Shown here: positions 1 through 5,607 of the stretch, piece by piece | Numbering within the stretch: position 1 is the first letter of the stretch | How the letters are laid out: the number at the start of each line of letters is the position of its first letter | From: Candidatus Bathyarchaeota archaeon | GTDB lineage: Archaea > Thermoproteota > Bathyarchaeia > RBG-16-48-13 > GCA-020355125 | Reading direction: 5' to 3' | DNA: 9,025 bases | Assembly: GCA_030670615.1 (NCBI GenBank) | Contig: DAOVBJ010000025.1 | Span: 1 to 9,025, forward strand | Translations under genes and position numbers: made by a program | Notes under the pieces: model-generated | Database searches by the model: none | Seen by the model: only the letters and a program-made list of their open reading frames with translations | Told to the model about the DNA's origin: nothing

Positions 1-752
1 AAACACCGGTTTTAATTGATTATGAGCTTAAGATACGAAGTCTCCAAGATAGAAGTTCCTTCTATAAGGAACAAGTTCGGCAAGTGAAGGAGTCAAATGA
101 CCTCCTCCTAAAAGAGGAGAGACTCCGGAAAGAGAGAGTGAAAAACCTCACGAAGGCTCTGGACGCTGTACAGAGAAAGGAGGCAACGGAGATTAAACGA
201 GATAGAGCGTATCAACAACTCAATCGGGAAATCGAAACTCTGCGAAGAGAACTCGTAAAAGAGAGGTGTGTGACCCAACAGCTTAAGAAAAGGCTTGAGA
301 CCATCCGTTATTATCGAGGGTTAGCGTCAAAGGGTGACATCGTCTTCCTCAAGCCCGTTGAAACCTTTACCAAGGATGGGCTGGAAAAAGCATATCGTCT
401 TTACGATATTGCGCGAGGTGATACCATCTTATTCCTTGACTCCAGTGGTGGAGGTGCTTCCACTGCGGAAGAACTTGTCAAGAGGGGCGTGAAAGCAGTT
501 GTGTCGAGGGCGCTTATGGCGCATCAAGCGGCAGAGGTCTTCGAGAAATTTGGTGTGGCGGTATTACCCTATCGAGAGTTGAGTGTTGAGTGGGTTGAGG
601 GCTATCCCTACGTTAAGGCAGAAAAATTGGACGTTGCAGTGAAGAAAGGGGTCAAACAAAAGAAGATCGAATTGAATGCGAAGATACTGGACATCGTGGA
701 AGAATATAAGCGGGAGAGAATACAGGAAGGCAAACGAGAGGCCTTACTCTAA
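1..752 (+). CDS. C-terminal part of a DUF460 / COG2433 RNase H-fold protein (5' end outside window)
   Basis: The reading frame is open from base 3 to the stop at 750-752, so the gene began upstream; an internal GTG at 84 is unlikely to be the true start. The first 110 or so visible residues are a charged Lys/Glu/Arg-rich coiled coil (for example KEERLRKERVKNLTKAL). A compact alpha/beta domain follows, beginning near GDIVFLKPVETFTKDG and including LFLDSSGGGASTAEELVKRGVKAVVSR in two adjoining pieces. A long coiled coil leading into this domain is the layout I know for the C-terminal half of archaeal DUF460 proteins. Their N-terminal half carries a RuvC/YqgF-like RNase H-fold domain, which is not visible here. 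The family is predicted to be a nuclease or nucleic-acid-processing protein; its substrate is unknown. The lipoate ligase gene starts 33 bases downstream on the same strand, so the two may be co-transcribed. I am confident of the family and not of the function. Confidence 0.8.
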   Translation, partial: TPVLIDYELKIRSLQDRSSFYKEQVRQVKESNDLLLKEERLRKERVKNLTKALDAVQRKEATEIKRDRAYQQLNREIETLRRELVKERCVTQQLKKRLETIRYYRGLASKGDIVFLKPVETFTKDGLEKAYRLYDIARGDTILFLDSSGGGASTAEELVKRGVKAVVSRALMAHQAAEVFEKFGVAVLPYRELSVEWVEGYPYVKAEKLDVAVKKGVKQKKIELNAKILDIVEEYKRERIQEGKREALL

Positions 753-785
753 TCGAATCATTTCTTTGGTGGTTAAGCTCGAATC

Positions 786-1613
786 TTGAATAACGATGGT
801 TGGCGTCTACTCAACCTTGAATACGATGACCCTTACATGAACGTCGCCCTCGAAGAAGCCATCATGACATGTGTTGGCAGCGAGGTAGCTCCATGCACAC
901 TCCGGTTTTGGAGAAACTTGCGGGCGGTCGTGATTGGTTCCTTTCAATCGTCGGACTTGGAGGTCGATCTGGATGCGTGTGAGATGGAGAACATACCCGT
1001 GATACGGCGGGTTTCAGGTGGAGGCGCCGTGTACCATGATGCGGGAAACTTAAATTACTCCCTCTTTTTGTTGAAGACTCATCCTCTAGCGTTCATGGGC
1101 TACCAGAATGTCTTTAAAGAGGTTGGTTCAGTCGTTACAGAGGCTCTTCGGGCACTGAGCTTAGACGTGGAACGCCCCTCTCGAAACACTATTGCGGTGG
1201 GAAACCGGAAGATTTCTGGACTTGCTGGTGCAGTGAAGCATGGAGCCATCCTCGTTCATGGAAGCCTGTTGATCCATTCCAATCTGAGCTGTCTCCATAA
1301 CGTTTTAGGTTTAAACCGAACGTTTTCACCGGTGAATTATCGAAGGGCATTTACTCGAAGCCAGAAGATGGAGGTGATTAACCTCGAAGAAGCCCTCGAT
1401 CACAAAGTTTCACTGAATGACATTAAAGAGATCTTATTCACTGCCTTCGAAGACCTATTCTCTGTGAAGTTCTTACCAGGAGGCTTAACTGAATCGGAAG
1501 AGAGCCTCCTCAGAACCTTATATAATACGAAATACCGTTTAAAGAAGTGGAATTTTAAATACTCCACCTCCTCTTTATCAAGGCGTTTTTTCCCTAAAGG
1601 ACGAGTACTGTAA
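786..1613 (+). CDS. lplA: lipoate-protein ligase A, catalytic subunit
   Basis: This cytoplasmic enzyme family activates lipoate with ATP and transfers it to a lysine of lipoyl-domain proteins, such as glycine-cleavage H protein or 2-oxoacid dehydrogenase E2. The 275-residue product shows the BPL/LplA fold: an N-terminal DPYMNVALEEA, the signature RRVSGGGAVYHD at residues 74-85, NLNYSL just after it, and GNRKISG at 139-145 with the conserved active-site lysine. HGSLLIHSNL and a C-terminal ESLLRTLYNTKY complete the pattern. The length fits the large subunit of the two-part archaeal enzyme (LplA-N, as in Thermoplasma). No gene for the roughly 90-residue accessory subunit LplB lies next to it in this window. 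The start is TTG at 786; no ATG lies in frame nearby, and GGTGG at 768-772 is a weak ribosome site. The last 20 or so residues are basic and may be a lineage-specific tail. Octanoyl transferase activity cannot be excluded. Confidence 0.88.
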   Translation: MNNDGWRLLNLEYDDPYMNVALEEAIMTCVGSEVAPCTLRFWRNLRAVVIGSFQSSDLEVDLDACEMENIPVIRRVSGGGAVYHDAGNLNYSLFLLKTHPLAFMGYQNVFKEVGSVVTEALRALSLDVERPSRNTIAVGNRKISGLAGAVKHGAILVHGSLLIHSNLSCLHNVLGLNRTFSPVNYRRAFTRSQKMEVINLEEALDHKVSLNDIKEILFTAFEDLFSVKFLPGGLTESEESLLRTLYNTKYRLKKWNFKYSTSSLSRRFFPKGRVL

Positions 1614-1750
1614 TCACCTGGGTGTAACCGTCGGTTTCCATGGGCGTATATTAAAAGAGGTCCCTGGTAAAGGAATCTTAAAGGGTCTAAGGGAAAAGCT
1701 CTGTTCAATAAGACGTCTGCACTCTTCAGTCAATCAACGCGATTTCGTGA

Positions 1751-2007
1751 ATGAACCAGAAAAAAGTCCCCATACCCAGGAATACTAGTTCCTTCTTGGT
1801 GGAAATTGATTGGTGTTTGCTAACTAGCTATAGTGGTTTTTTTACCTGATAGGATTTGAGATAGGGTTACCTCGACTCGGATTAAGCTTTGGGAGGATGA
1901 TTCCAAGCCTGGACCCCTTTACGGACGTGTTGTATTATCATCTGTTACAGACCGCGATTATTTCGCTGGCGGCATCCTGCTTCTTTCTCTTGGTAAAAGA
2001 AAGCTGA
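1751..2007 (+). pseudogene. possible small membrane protein split by a frame change at a T7 run
   Basis: An ATG at 1751 opens a frame (MNQKKVPIPRNTSSFLVEID...) that reads to a run of seven T at 1837-1843 and then hits TGA at 1847-1849. The frame one base back is open across the same spot from 1834 and continues to a TGA at 2005-2007. Joined at the T run (31 + 54 residues), the product is about 85 residues. It has a clear hydrophobic segment near its end (VLYYHLLQTAIISLAASCFFLLV) and a weaker one at the junction (SYSGFFYLIGFEIGL). The join fits three readings: an indel in the homopolymer (mutation or assembly error), programmed -1 slippage on T TTT TTT, or chance. There is no convincing Shine-Dalgarno site before 1751, and I do not recognise the sequence. 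It lies downstream of lplA on the same strand. It may be nothing. Confidence 0.25.
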
Positions 2008-2244
2008 GTAGAATCGAGTGACGAAAGGGAACGATTAACTCGTTGACGGCGGAGGAATCATCCACCGCGCGTGAGGTTCATACCCTATTTAGAGCCGAAT
2101 ACGGCTAAAACAGAGCCCAGTATGGCTGAAGGTTAAGGGAAGGAAGTAGCATCCCGGGGAGGCTTCTGACGTCGAAGACAAACTCTACTCACTCGAGGCT
2201 TTAGCCTGCCAGCTAAGGGGGCATCCACTCCATCAATCATGGAG
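2004..2244. ncRNA. candidate structured RNA: dense cluster of hairpins in an intergenic region
   Basis: No intact reading frame explains this block, but short perfect stems follow one another. GAGT (2006-2009) pairs with ACTC (2038-2041) and AATCG (2012-2016) with CGATT (2032-2036), forming one 9-bp interrupted stem. GCGG-A-GGA (2049-2056) pairs with TCC-A-CCGC (2061-2068) around an ATCA loop. AGCCG (2093-2097) pairs with CGGCT (2102-2106) around AATA. AGCC (2114-2117) pairs with GGCT (2124-2127). CTTC (2163-2166) pairs with GAAG (2174-2177). AGGC (2196-2199) pairs with GCCT (2204-2207) around TTTA. CTCCAT (2228-2233) pairs with ATGGAG (2239-2244). I checked it by eye against archaeal RNase P RNA, SRP RNA, 5S rRNA and tRNA and found none of their conserved cores. 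The strand is unknown: on plus it is a stand-alone RNA converging on DUF1464; on minus it would be the DUF1464 3' untranslated region. A decayed transposon end is another possibility. Confidence 0.3.
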
Positions 2245-2304
2245 CCGTCGAAGTGTAATCGCTGGTTAAACTCCTTACGCTGTTTCCTGGTTGCCGGGGC
2301 TTTC

Positions 2305-3447
2305 TTACCTTGATTTAAACGGTACCAGTCTTTCCATGAAGCCGGTGAACTTGGGGTGAAATATGTGGTCCATCGCTGTTCCCTTCGCTTCCTTTATCCT
2401 CATCCAATCGATGAGTCCCTTAAATCTGCCCCCGGCAACACCGTCGCCTACCATCGCGTAGCCTTGAGACGTCTCCTTGCCATCCTTGACCCCGTTGAGC
2501 CATCCCACCCTCACGACTGGAGCGAGGTTAATCCTCTTCAACAGTTCCTCTTCGACCTCTTTGATCCTGATCAGCCTGCCCGAGATGAGGACCTCCCTTG
2601 GGCTTGGGACGGAGGCTGTCATTGAGAGAACCGCCTTTACAACGCCCTCGATCATGGCGTCGTAGGCTATTCTGCAGTTTTCATCGAGATTGATCCTTTT
2701 TACAAGCTCTTCCGGCGTCGCGCAGCCGCTTATCGATGCGCAGCCGCCTGAAAAGACGTCTGCTTTTTCCCATTTTTCAACGATTTGAACGAGTTCGGCG
2801 TCCATGCTGGATATCGTGAGGAAGCCGGGGCCGCTTATCGTCGTTCCACCGATCCCGTCCACAATCTTCCCCCCGTCCACCCCCAGAACCGCGTTGTAGC
2901 CAAACCCCATCTCGACATGAATAAACGATACTTCGGAGTATGGGACGTCGAGTCTTCTGGCTTGGTCGTGGACTCCCAGCACGGCTACACACATTTTGTC
3001 CGCTGTTCCCATGTCCATTTTATTGACTTTTCTGTGCTTCGGCACGGTTGGTAGCTGAATTACTCCGGGTATGAAGCAAACCGGCCAGTCTCTGCGCTTC
3101 ATTTCGATAGTTGATTTGGTCATGGCGTAGTAGACTAGGGCTCCAAAATCCAGGTTCTTCAAGGCTTTTTCTATGTGCGCCTTATTGGTGAGAAGTATGT
3201 ATTCGTAGTACCAGTCTTCAATAGTCTCTTCAGGAATGTCCTTCAAATAGGTGAGTTCGATTCCGTAGCCCGAGGGCCCTGCTATGAGGTCGAAGGGCTC
3301 CGCGGCTTCTACAGCTTCGATTAGAGTCTCTGGTCTTCGAGCCGCCTCAGCCGTATCCACCACAGCCTCATAATAAGCCTCTCCGTCCTCCAGGCCACAG
3401 ACGTCCATGCTCATCGTTCCAGGATCTATCCCAACCACCCTAACCAA
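2305..3447 (-). CDS. DUF1464 family protein (predicted butyrate-kinase-like, ASKHA fold)
   Basis: This archaeal family (COG2441) is predicted to be an acetate/butyrate-kinase-like phosphotransferase; its substrate has not been established. The 380-residue product opens with VGIDPGTMSMDVCGL (residues 5-19), the phosphate-1 loop typical of sugar kinase/actin-type folds. It carries the family block PKHRKVNKMDMGTADKMC (136-153), and GFGYNAVLGVDGGKIVDGIGGT (181-202, in two overlapping parts) resembles the second phosphate-binding hairpin. VLISGRLIRIKEVEEEL follows near residue 290. The length matches the full family. The start is TTG at 3447; the frame has stops just upstream, and GTG at 3438 is the only close alternative. 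Neither has a well-spaced ribosome site: GAGGAGG at 3471-3477 lies 23 bases upstream and instead serves a 13-codon overlapping frame. The gene is more GC-rich than the SPFH gene beside it. The family is certain, the chemistry only predicted. Confidence 0.9.
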   Translation of the reverse strand: MVRVVGIDPGTMSMDVCGLEDGEAYYEAVVDTAEAARRPETLIEAVEAAEPFDLIAGPSGYGIELTYLKDIPEETIEDWYYEYILLTNKAHIEKALKNLDFGALVYYAMTKSTIEMKRRDWPVCFIPGVIQLPTVPKHRKVNKMDMGTADKMCVAVLGVHDQARRLDVPYSEVSFIHVEMGFGYNAVLGVDGGKIVDGIGGTTISGPGFLTISSMDAELVQIVEKWEKADVFSGGCASISGCATPEELVKRINLDENCRIAYDAMIEGVVKAVLSMTASVPSPREVLISGRLIRIKEVEEELLKRINLAPVVRVGWLNGVKDGKETSQGYAMVGDGVAGGRFKGLIDWMRIKEAKGTAMDHIFHPKFTGFMERLVPFKSR

Positions 3448-3467
3448 CTATAATCAACTTCAAGCAT
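3426..3467 (-). other. possible 13-codon leader ORF overlapping the DUF1464 start
   Basis: A GAGGAGG ribosome site (3471-3477) stands three bases before an ATG at 3467 that encodes MLEVDYSWLGWLG and stops with TAG at 3426-3428. This frame overlaps the first codons of DUF1464 in another frame. It is the only strong Shine-Dalgarno in the leader, while the TTG start of DUF1464 has none. Either a short leader peptide couples translation to DUF1464, or a base is missing here and the real gene starts at this ATG, or the match is chance. Confidence 0.25.
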
Positions 3468-3724
3468 GCTCCTCCTCGCTAAGTAAAGACAGGTAAACGT
3501 TCTCCCTTGAAAATCTTCCCCCCCACCTAAGGATTACCCGCGACTGATGCGCCGCTGAAGCCCCTCATAGACGCCTAAGCTTGAGGTATTAAAGCGCCTA
3601 CTTTCTTTGGGGTCTTCTGAGCTGTCGTGCCTCGAAGAGCTTTTTAGGTTGGAGGGTAGCTCTCAGGTAGCTAGTTAGCAGTGTCGAATGATCTCTTATT
3701 ACGTTCTTCATACCGTAGCTTTTT
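3468..3724. other. intergenic stretch before DUF1464, little recognisable
   Basis: Apart from the ribosome site at its edge, I see no gene here. On the minus strand a CTTTAATA sequence near 3588-3595 could be a TATA box for DUF1464, but it would leave a leader of more than 100 bases. A 32-codon stretch in the DUF1464 frame ending ENVYLSLLSEEEHA looks protein-like but has no start codon. A run of seven C lies at about 3528-3534. Confidence 0.3.
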
Positions 3725-3738
3725 AAAAATAAAAAAAA
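3725..3738 (-). terminator. T-run terminator of the SPFH gene
   Basis: Read on the minus strand, about 36 bases after the SPFH stop codon there is a run of eight T, one A and five T. Archaeal RNA polymerase terminates at such T-rich tracts without needing a hairpin. It separates the SPFH transcript from DUF1464, which lies downstream on the same strand. Confidence 0.6.
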
Positions 3739-3773
3739 TGGTGGTTGTGGAGTTTTGCGATTTCATCTGTGGG

Positions 3774-4646
3774 TTAATCGGTTGAGTCTGTTGGCAGTTG
3801 GAAGAATGGCATTACATCGCTTCCTAAGAAGTACGGTAGTTTACCATCCCACCCGATTACCGTAAGGTATTGTATGTACTCTGGGTTCTGTGTTAGTTGC
3901 TCTTGAACTAATCTGATAGCTTCTGCTTGTGATTCTGCTGCTATGACTCTAGCTGTTGCTTCTGCTGTTGCTGTTGCTATTGTTGCATTAGCTGCTGCTT
4001 CTGCTTGTATAACCTGCTGTTGAGCTTCATACCGTATTGTTTCTAATTCGTTCTTAGCCCTTTCTGCTTCTTGTAATGCAATTACCTTATTATTCGTAGC
4101 ATCTAGAAACTGTTGATTGAATCGGTAGTTTGTTATAGCAACATCTACTACCTCAATATTATAGGCTTGTAATCTATCATTCAGAATAGATTTAAACCTT
4201 GACTTAACAGATTCTCTCAATTGTAGTAGTTCTTCTGCCGTAAAGTCAGAAGTAGTGGCTTTGATGCTTTCTTCAACGTTAGGTCTCACAACTCTGCTGG
4301 CATAATCTTGTCGTAAATCCGTATAAATGGCATCGACCGCCAACGGGTTCAACCGGTAGTTGACTGCTATGTCTACAAATACTTCTTGAATGTCAAAGGT
4401 ACCGCAACTCTGATCCACAGACGTCACAAGTTGTGTCTGGGTATTCATAATGACTATTGAATCTCTGAAGGGCATTATTAGGTGAAGGCCTTCATCAAGT
4501 ATACCGCTCACCTTTCCCCATTGCATTAGAACTCCCTTGCTTCCTGACGTAACTGTTTTCACAGATGTAAAACCCACACCGATTACAATGACTGCTAAAA
4601 CAACTACTGTAATGATCGCGCCCAGTTTGATTTTGTTTCTTAACAT
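3774..4646 (-). CDS. SPFH/Band 7 (prohibitin-like) membrane protein
   Basis: The 290-residue product begins with a short basic end and one membrane segment (residues 8-27, LGAIITVVVLAVIVIGVGFT). The SPFH/Band 7 domain follows at about 30-200 (GSKGVLMQWGKVSGILDEGLHLIMPF in two adjoining parts, then RVVRPNVEESIKATTSDFTAEEL). An Ala/Glu-rich coiled coil covers about 185-255, and the short tail ends QLPTDSTD. This is the order of prohibitin-like proteins, which form ring or cage oligomers on membranes and control membrane organisation or partner proteases. Start: ATG at 4646 with GAGGAG (4655-4660) eight bases upstream, the best ribosome site in the window. No NfeD-type partner gene or protease gene is adjacent. 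The coiled-coil part of the DNA is rich in repeated alanine codons (about 3950-4030), low complexity explained by the protein. Prohibitin, stomatin and HflK/C-type subclass assignment is not settled; prohibitin-like seems best. Confidence 0.9.
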   Translation of the reverse strand: MLRNKIKLGAIITVVVLAVIVIGVGFTSVKTVTSGSKGVLMQWGKVSGILDEGLHLIMPFRDSIVIMNTQTQLVTSVDQSCGTFDIQEVFVDIAVNYRLNPLAVDAIYTDLRQDYASRVVRPNVEESIKATTSDFTAEELLQLRESVKSRFKSILNDRLQAYNIEVVDVAITNYRFNQQFLDATNNKVIALQEAERAKNELETIRYEAQQQVIQAEAAANATIATATAEATARVIAAESQAEAIRLVQEQLTQNPEYIQYLTVIGWDGKLPYFLGSDVMPFFQLPTDSTD

Positions 4647-4697
4647 TTGTTATTCTCCTCATGGATGTTTATTTAGAGTAGTCTGCATCCTCCTACT

Positions 4698-4719
4698 ATT
4701 ATTCTTATACCAGAATAAT
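4698..4719 (-). promoter_or_regulatory. candidate SPFH promoter with an inverted repeat over the TATA box
   Basis: On the minus strand GGTATAAGAAT (4701-4711) is a plausible TATA box. A start site about 25 bases on would give a leader of roughly 34 bases containing the GAGGAG ribosome site. The box sits inside a perfect inverted repeat, ATTATTCT (4698-4705) and AGAATAAT (4712-4719) with a 6-base spacer. This geometry suits a dimeric repressor competing with TBP. An 8-bp repeat can arise by chance in AT-rich DNA, so only its placement makes it notable. Confidence 0.4.
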
Positions 4720-4934
4720 CATCATATTCCATTGCTTTTTTTAATATCGTTTTTCTCTTCTCTGCGTGTTGTTTATCGAATTATCTCTTCTCCCAAAATA
4801 ATATCTTGTGAACATATTGGGGTTCCTCGTTAATGTCGATTATCTACTAACTCTGAGCGATGGGTATCAACGCTATACTCGGAAACCGTTTTGGAATCGT
4901 CATTATCCCTAGTGTTATGTGTGGCTTCCTTGGC
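4720..4934. other. AT-rich intergenic stretch, no gene called
   Basis: The stretch between the SPFH promoter and the possible plus-strand gene at 4994 is AT-rich. It contains the start of a hydrophobic 65-codon plus-strand frame (4860-5057) with no ribosome site, which overlaps the better candidate at 4994 in another frame. I see no RNA gene or repeat here. Confidence 0.3.
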
Positions 4935-4944
4935 ATATTTAATA
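4935..4944 (+). promoter_or_regulatory. possible TATA box for the small gene at 4994
   Basis: ATATTTAATA lies about 55 bases before the ATG at 4994. A start site 25 bases downstream would give a leader of about 28 bases, containing only a weak ribosome-site match (GGCGTGA). It is supportive rather than decisive. Confidence 0.25.
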
Positions 4945-4993
4945 CCGCTTTCGACTATGAGGTGATGCCTTTTGTTGGCGTGAAGATTACATT

Positions 4994-5335
4994 ATGCGTC
5001 CTTATATTCTCTATCTTTTTATCCGTGATGGACGTTCGAATTGCGCTCAGCTTTTAGTCTGCAAGCAACTGAATACGGGTTTTGAAGCCGCTAGCAATAT
5101 TACGCCTGGCACCATTGACCATGATTCCAGCTTTATGCTCTCACCTCATTCTTCGTCCCTTTCAATTCACTTAACAAAAACATATAGAGATTTTCTCATT
5201 AATCTGACAAATTATCTTAGCATCACTCCACATTGTGAGAAGTGTTCTCATAATGGGGGCTGTCTTTGCCAACATTTACCAATGCTCTCTTCGCTCTTAT
5301 TGGATTGCCGTCAGTGTCCTAAGTACTGGAACTAG
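4994..5335 (+). CDS. hypothetical protein with a C-terminal cysteine cluster
   Basis: I do not recognise this 113-residue product. Its N-terminus (MRPYILYLFIRDGRSNCAQLL) reads like an edge beta-strand followed by a turn. The middle is Ser/Thr/His-rich. The last third holds six cysteines at 81, 84, 90, 92, 105 and 108, that is CxxC-x5-CxC-x12-CxxC, with His80 and His94 nearby. This arrangement could bind zinc or an iron-sulfur cluster. A TATA-like box lies upstream. The gene converges on the minus-strand frame at 5342-5539, which is also Cys-rich, with six bases between stops. Against it: no clear Shine-Dalgarno, an odd composition, and an overlapping hydrophobic frame at 4860-5057. It could be a spurious frame in AT-rich DNA. 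Confidence 0.35.
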   Translation: MRPYILYLFIRDGRSNCAQLLVCKQLNTGFEAASNITPGTIDHDSSFMLSPHSSSLSIHLTKTYRDFLINLTNYLSITPHCEKCSHNGGCLCQHLPMLSSLLLDCRQCPKYWN

Positions 5336-5341
5336 CTTGCT

Positions 5342-5539
5342 CTACCTTAGCCCTCCCCTGAAAAAGACGCATTTTTCTGGGTCTTCAGGACAGAATTCGC
5401 TTGACCCGCAGGGGTGTATCTGCTGCTCCTGGTGACATTCCTTTGGAAGCTGAGCCTTCTTCCTTAAACCTCGCTTTATCATACAAATCCCATATATCTG
5501 AGGATGAATACGCCTAATAATTATCTCTTCGTTAGCCAT
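5342..5539 (-). CDS. hypothetical small Cys-containing protein
   Basis: I do not recognise this 65-residue product, but it reads like a real protein: MANEEIIIRRIHPQIYG, then a basic stretch (KRGLRKKAQLPK), then cysteines at 35, 44, 50 and 57 (C-x8-C-x5-C-x6-C) and the end CVFFRGGLR. A fifth cysteine is at 19. The pattern suggests a small metal-binding or nucleic-acid-associated protein; that is inference. ATG at 5539 is preferred over the TTG one codon upstream. No ribosome site precedes it. It lies 68 bases after the beta-RFAP synthase stop on the same strand and could be the last gene of that transcript, unless the hairpin at 5587-5607 ends it. Confidence 0.42.
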   Translation of the reverse strand: MANEEIIIRRIHPQIYGICMIKRGLRKKAQLPKECHQEQQIHPCGSSEFCPEDPEKCVFFRGGLR

Positions 5540-5586
5540 CAAACGTTGAAGTACGTGACATGGTAGGTGTATGTGTATCGTATGAA

Positions 5587-5607
5587 AACGGTTTCTATGA
5601 CGCCGTT
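5587..5607 (-). terminator. weak hairpin directly after the beta-RFAP synthase stop
   Basis: AACGG and CCGTT form a 5-bp stem with an 11-base loop, followed on the minus strand by a short T stretch (TTTTC counting the stem end). It starts immediately after the stop codon. It may slow or end transcription, but the stem is short and the T run is poor. Confidence 0.22.

Noticed and set aside
1400..1708. 102-codon minus-strand frame across the end of lplA.
   Set aside because: It is antisense to a well-supported gene and its product has no recognisable features.
2190..2244. Right end of an IS200/IS605-type element (GGCTTTAGCC mini-hairpin).
   Set aside because: The hairpin form is reminiscent, but there is no TnpA/TnpB coding remnant I can recognise and no matching left end. 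Kept only as an alternative for the hairpin block.
1890..2300. RNase P RNA or SRP RNA in the gap between lplA and DUF1464.
   Set aside because: A few stretches (ACAGAGCCC..., GGAAGGAAGTAGC) recall parts of these RNAs, but the conserved RNase P GAGGAAAGTCC core and the SRP tetraloop stem context are absent on both strands.
3460..3560. Protein-like stretch ending ENVYLSLLSEEEHA in the DUF1464 frame upstream of its start.
   Set aside because: It contains no ATG, GTG or TTG between its flanking stops, so it cannot be a gene as it stands.
3945..4035. Low-complexity GCT/TGC-rich repeat.
   Set aside because: It is explained by the Ala/Glu coiled coil of the SPFH protein and is not a separate repeat element.
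5030..5050. GTTCGAAT resembling a tRNA T-loop.
   Set aside because: The flanking bases do not form a stem, and no anticodon arm or acceptor stem can be built around it.
4860..5057. Hydrophobic plus-strand frame of 65 codons.
   Set aside because: No ribosome site, and it overlaps the better-supported frame at 4994. Hydrophobic translation is common in T-rich DNA.
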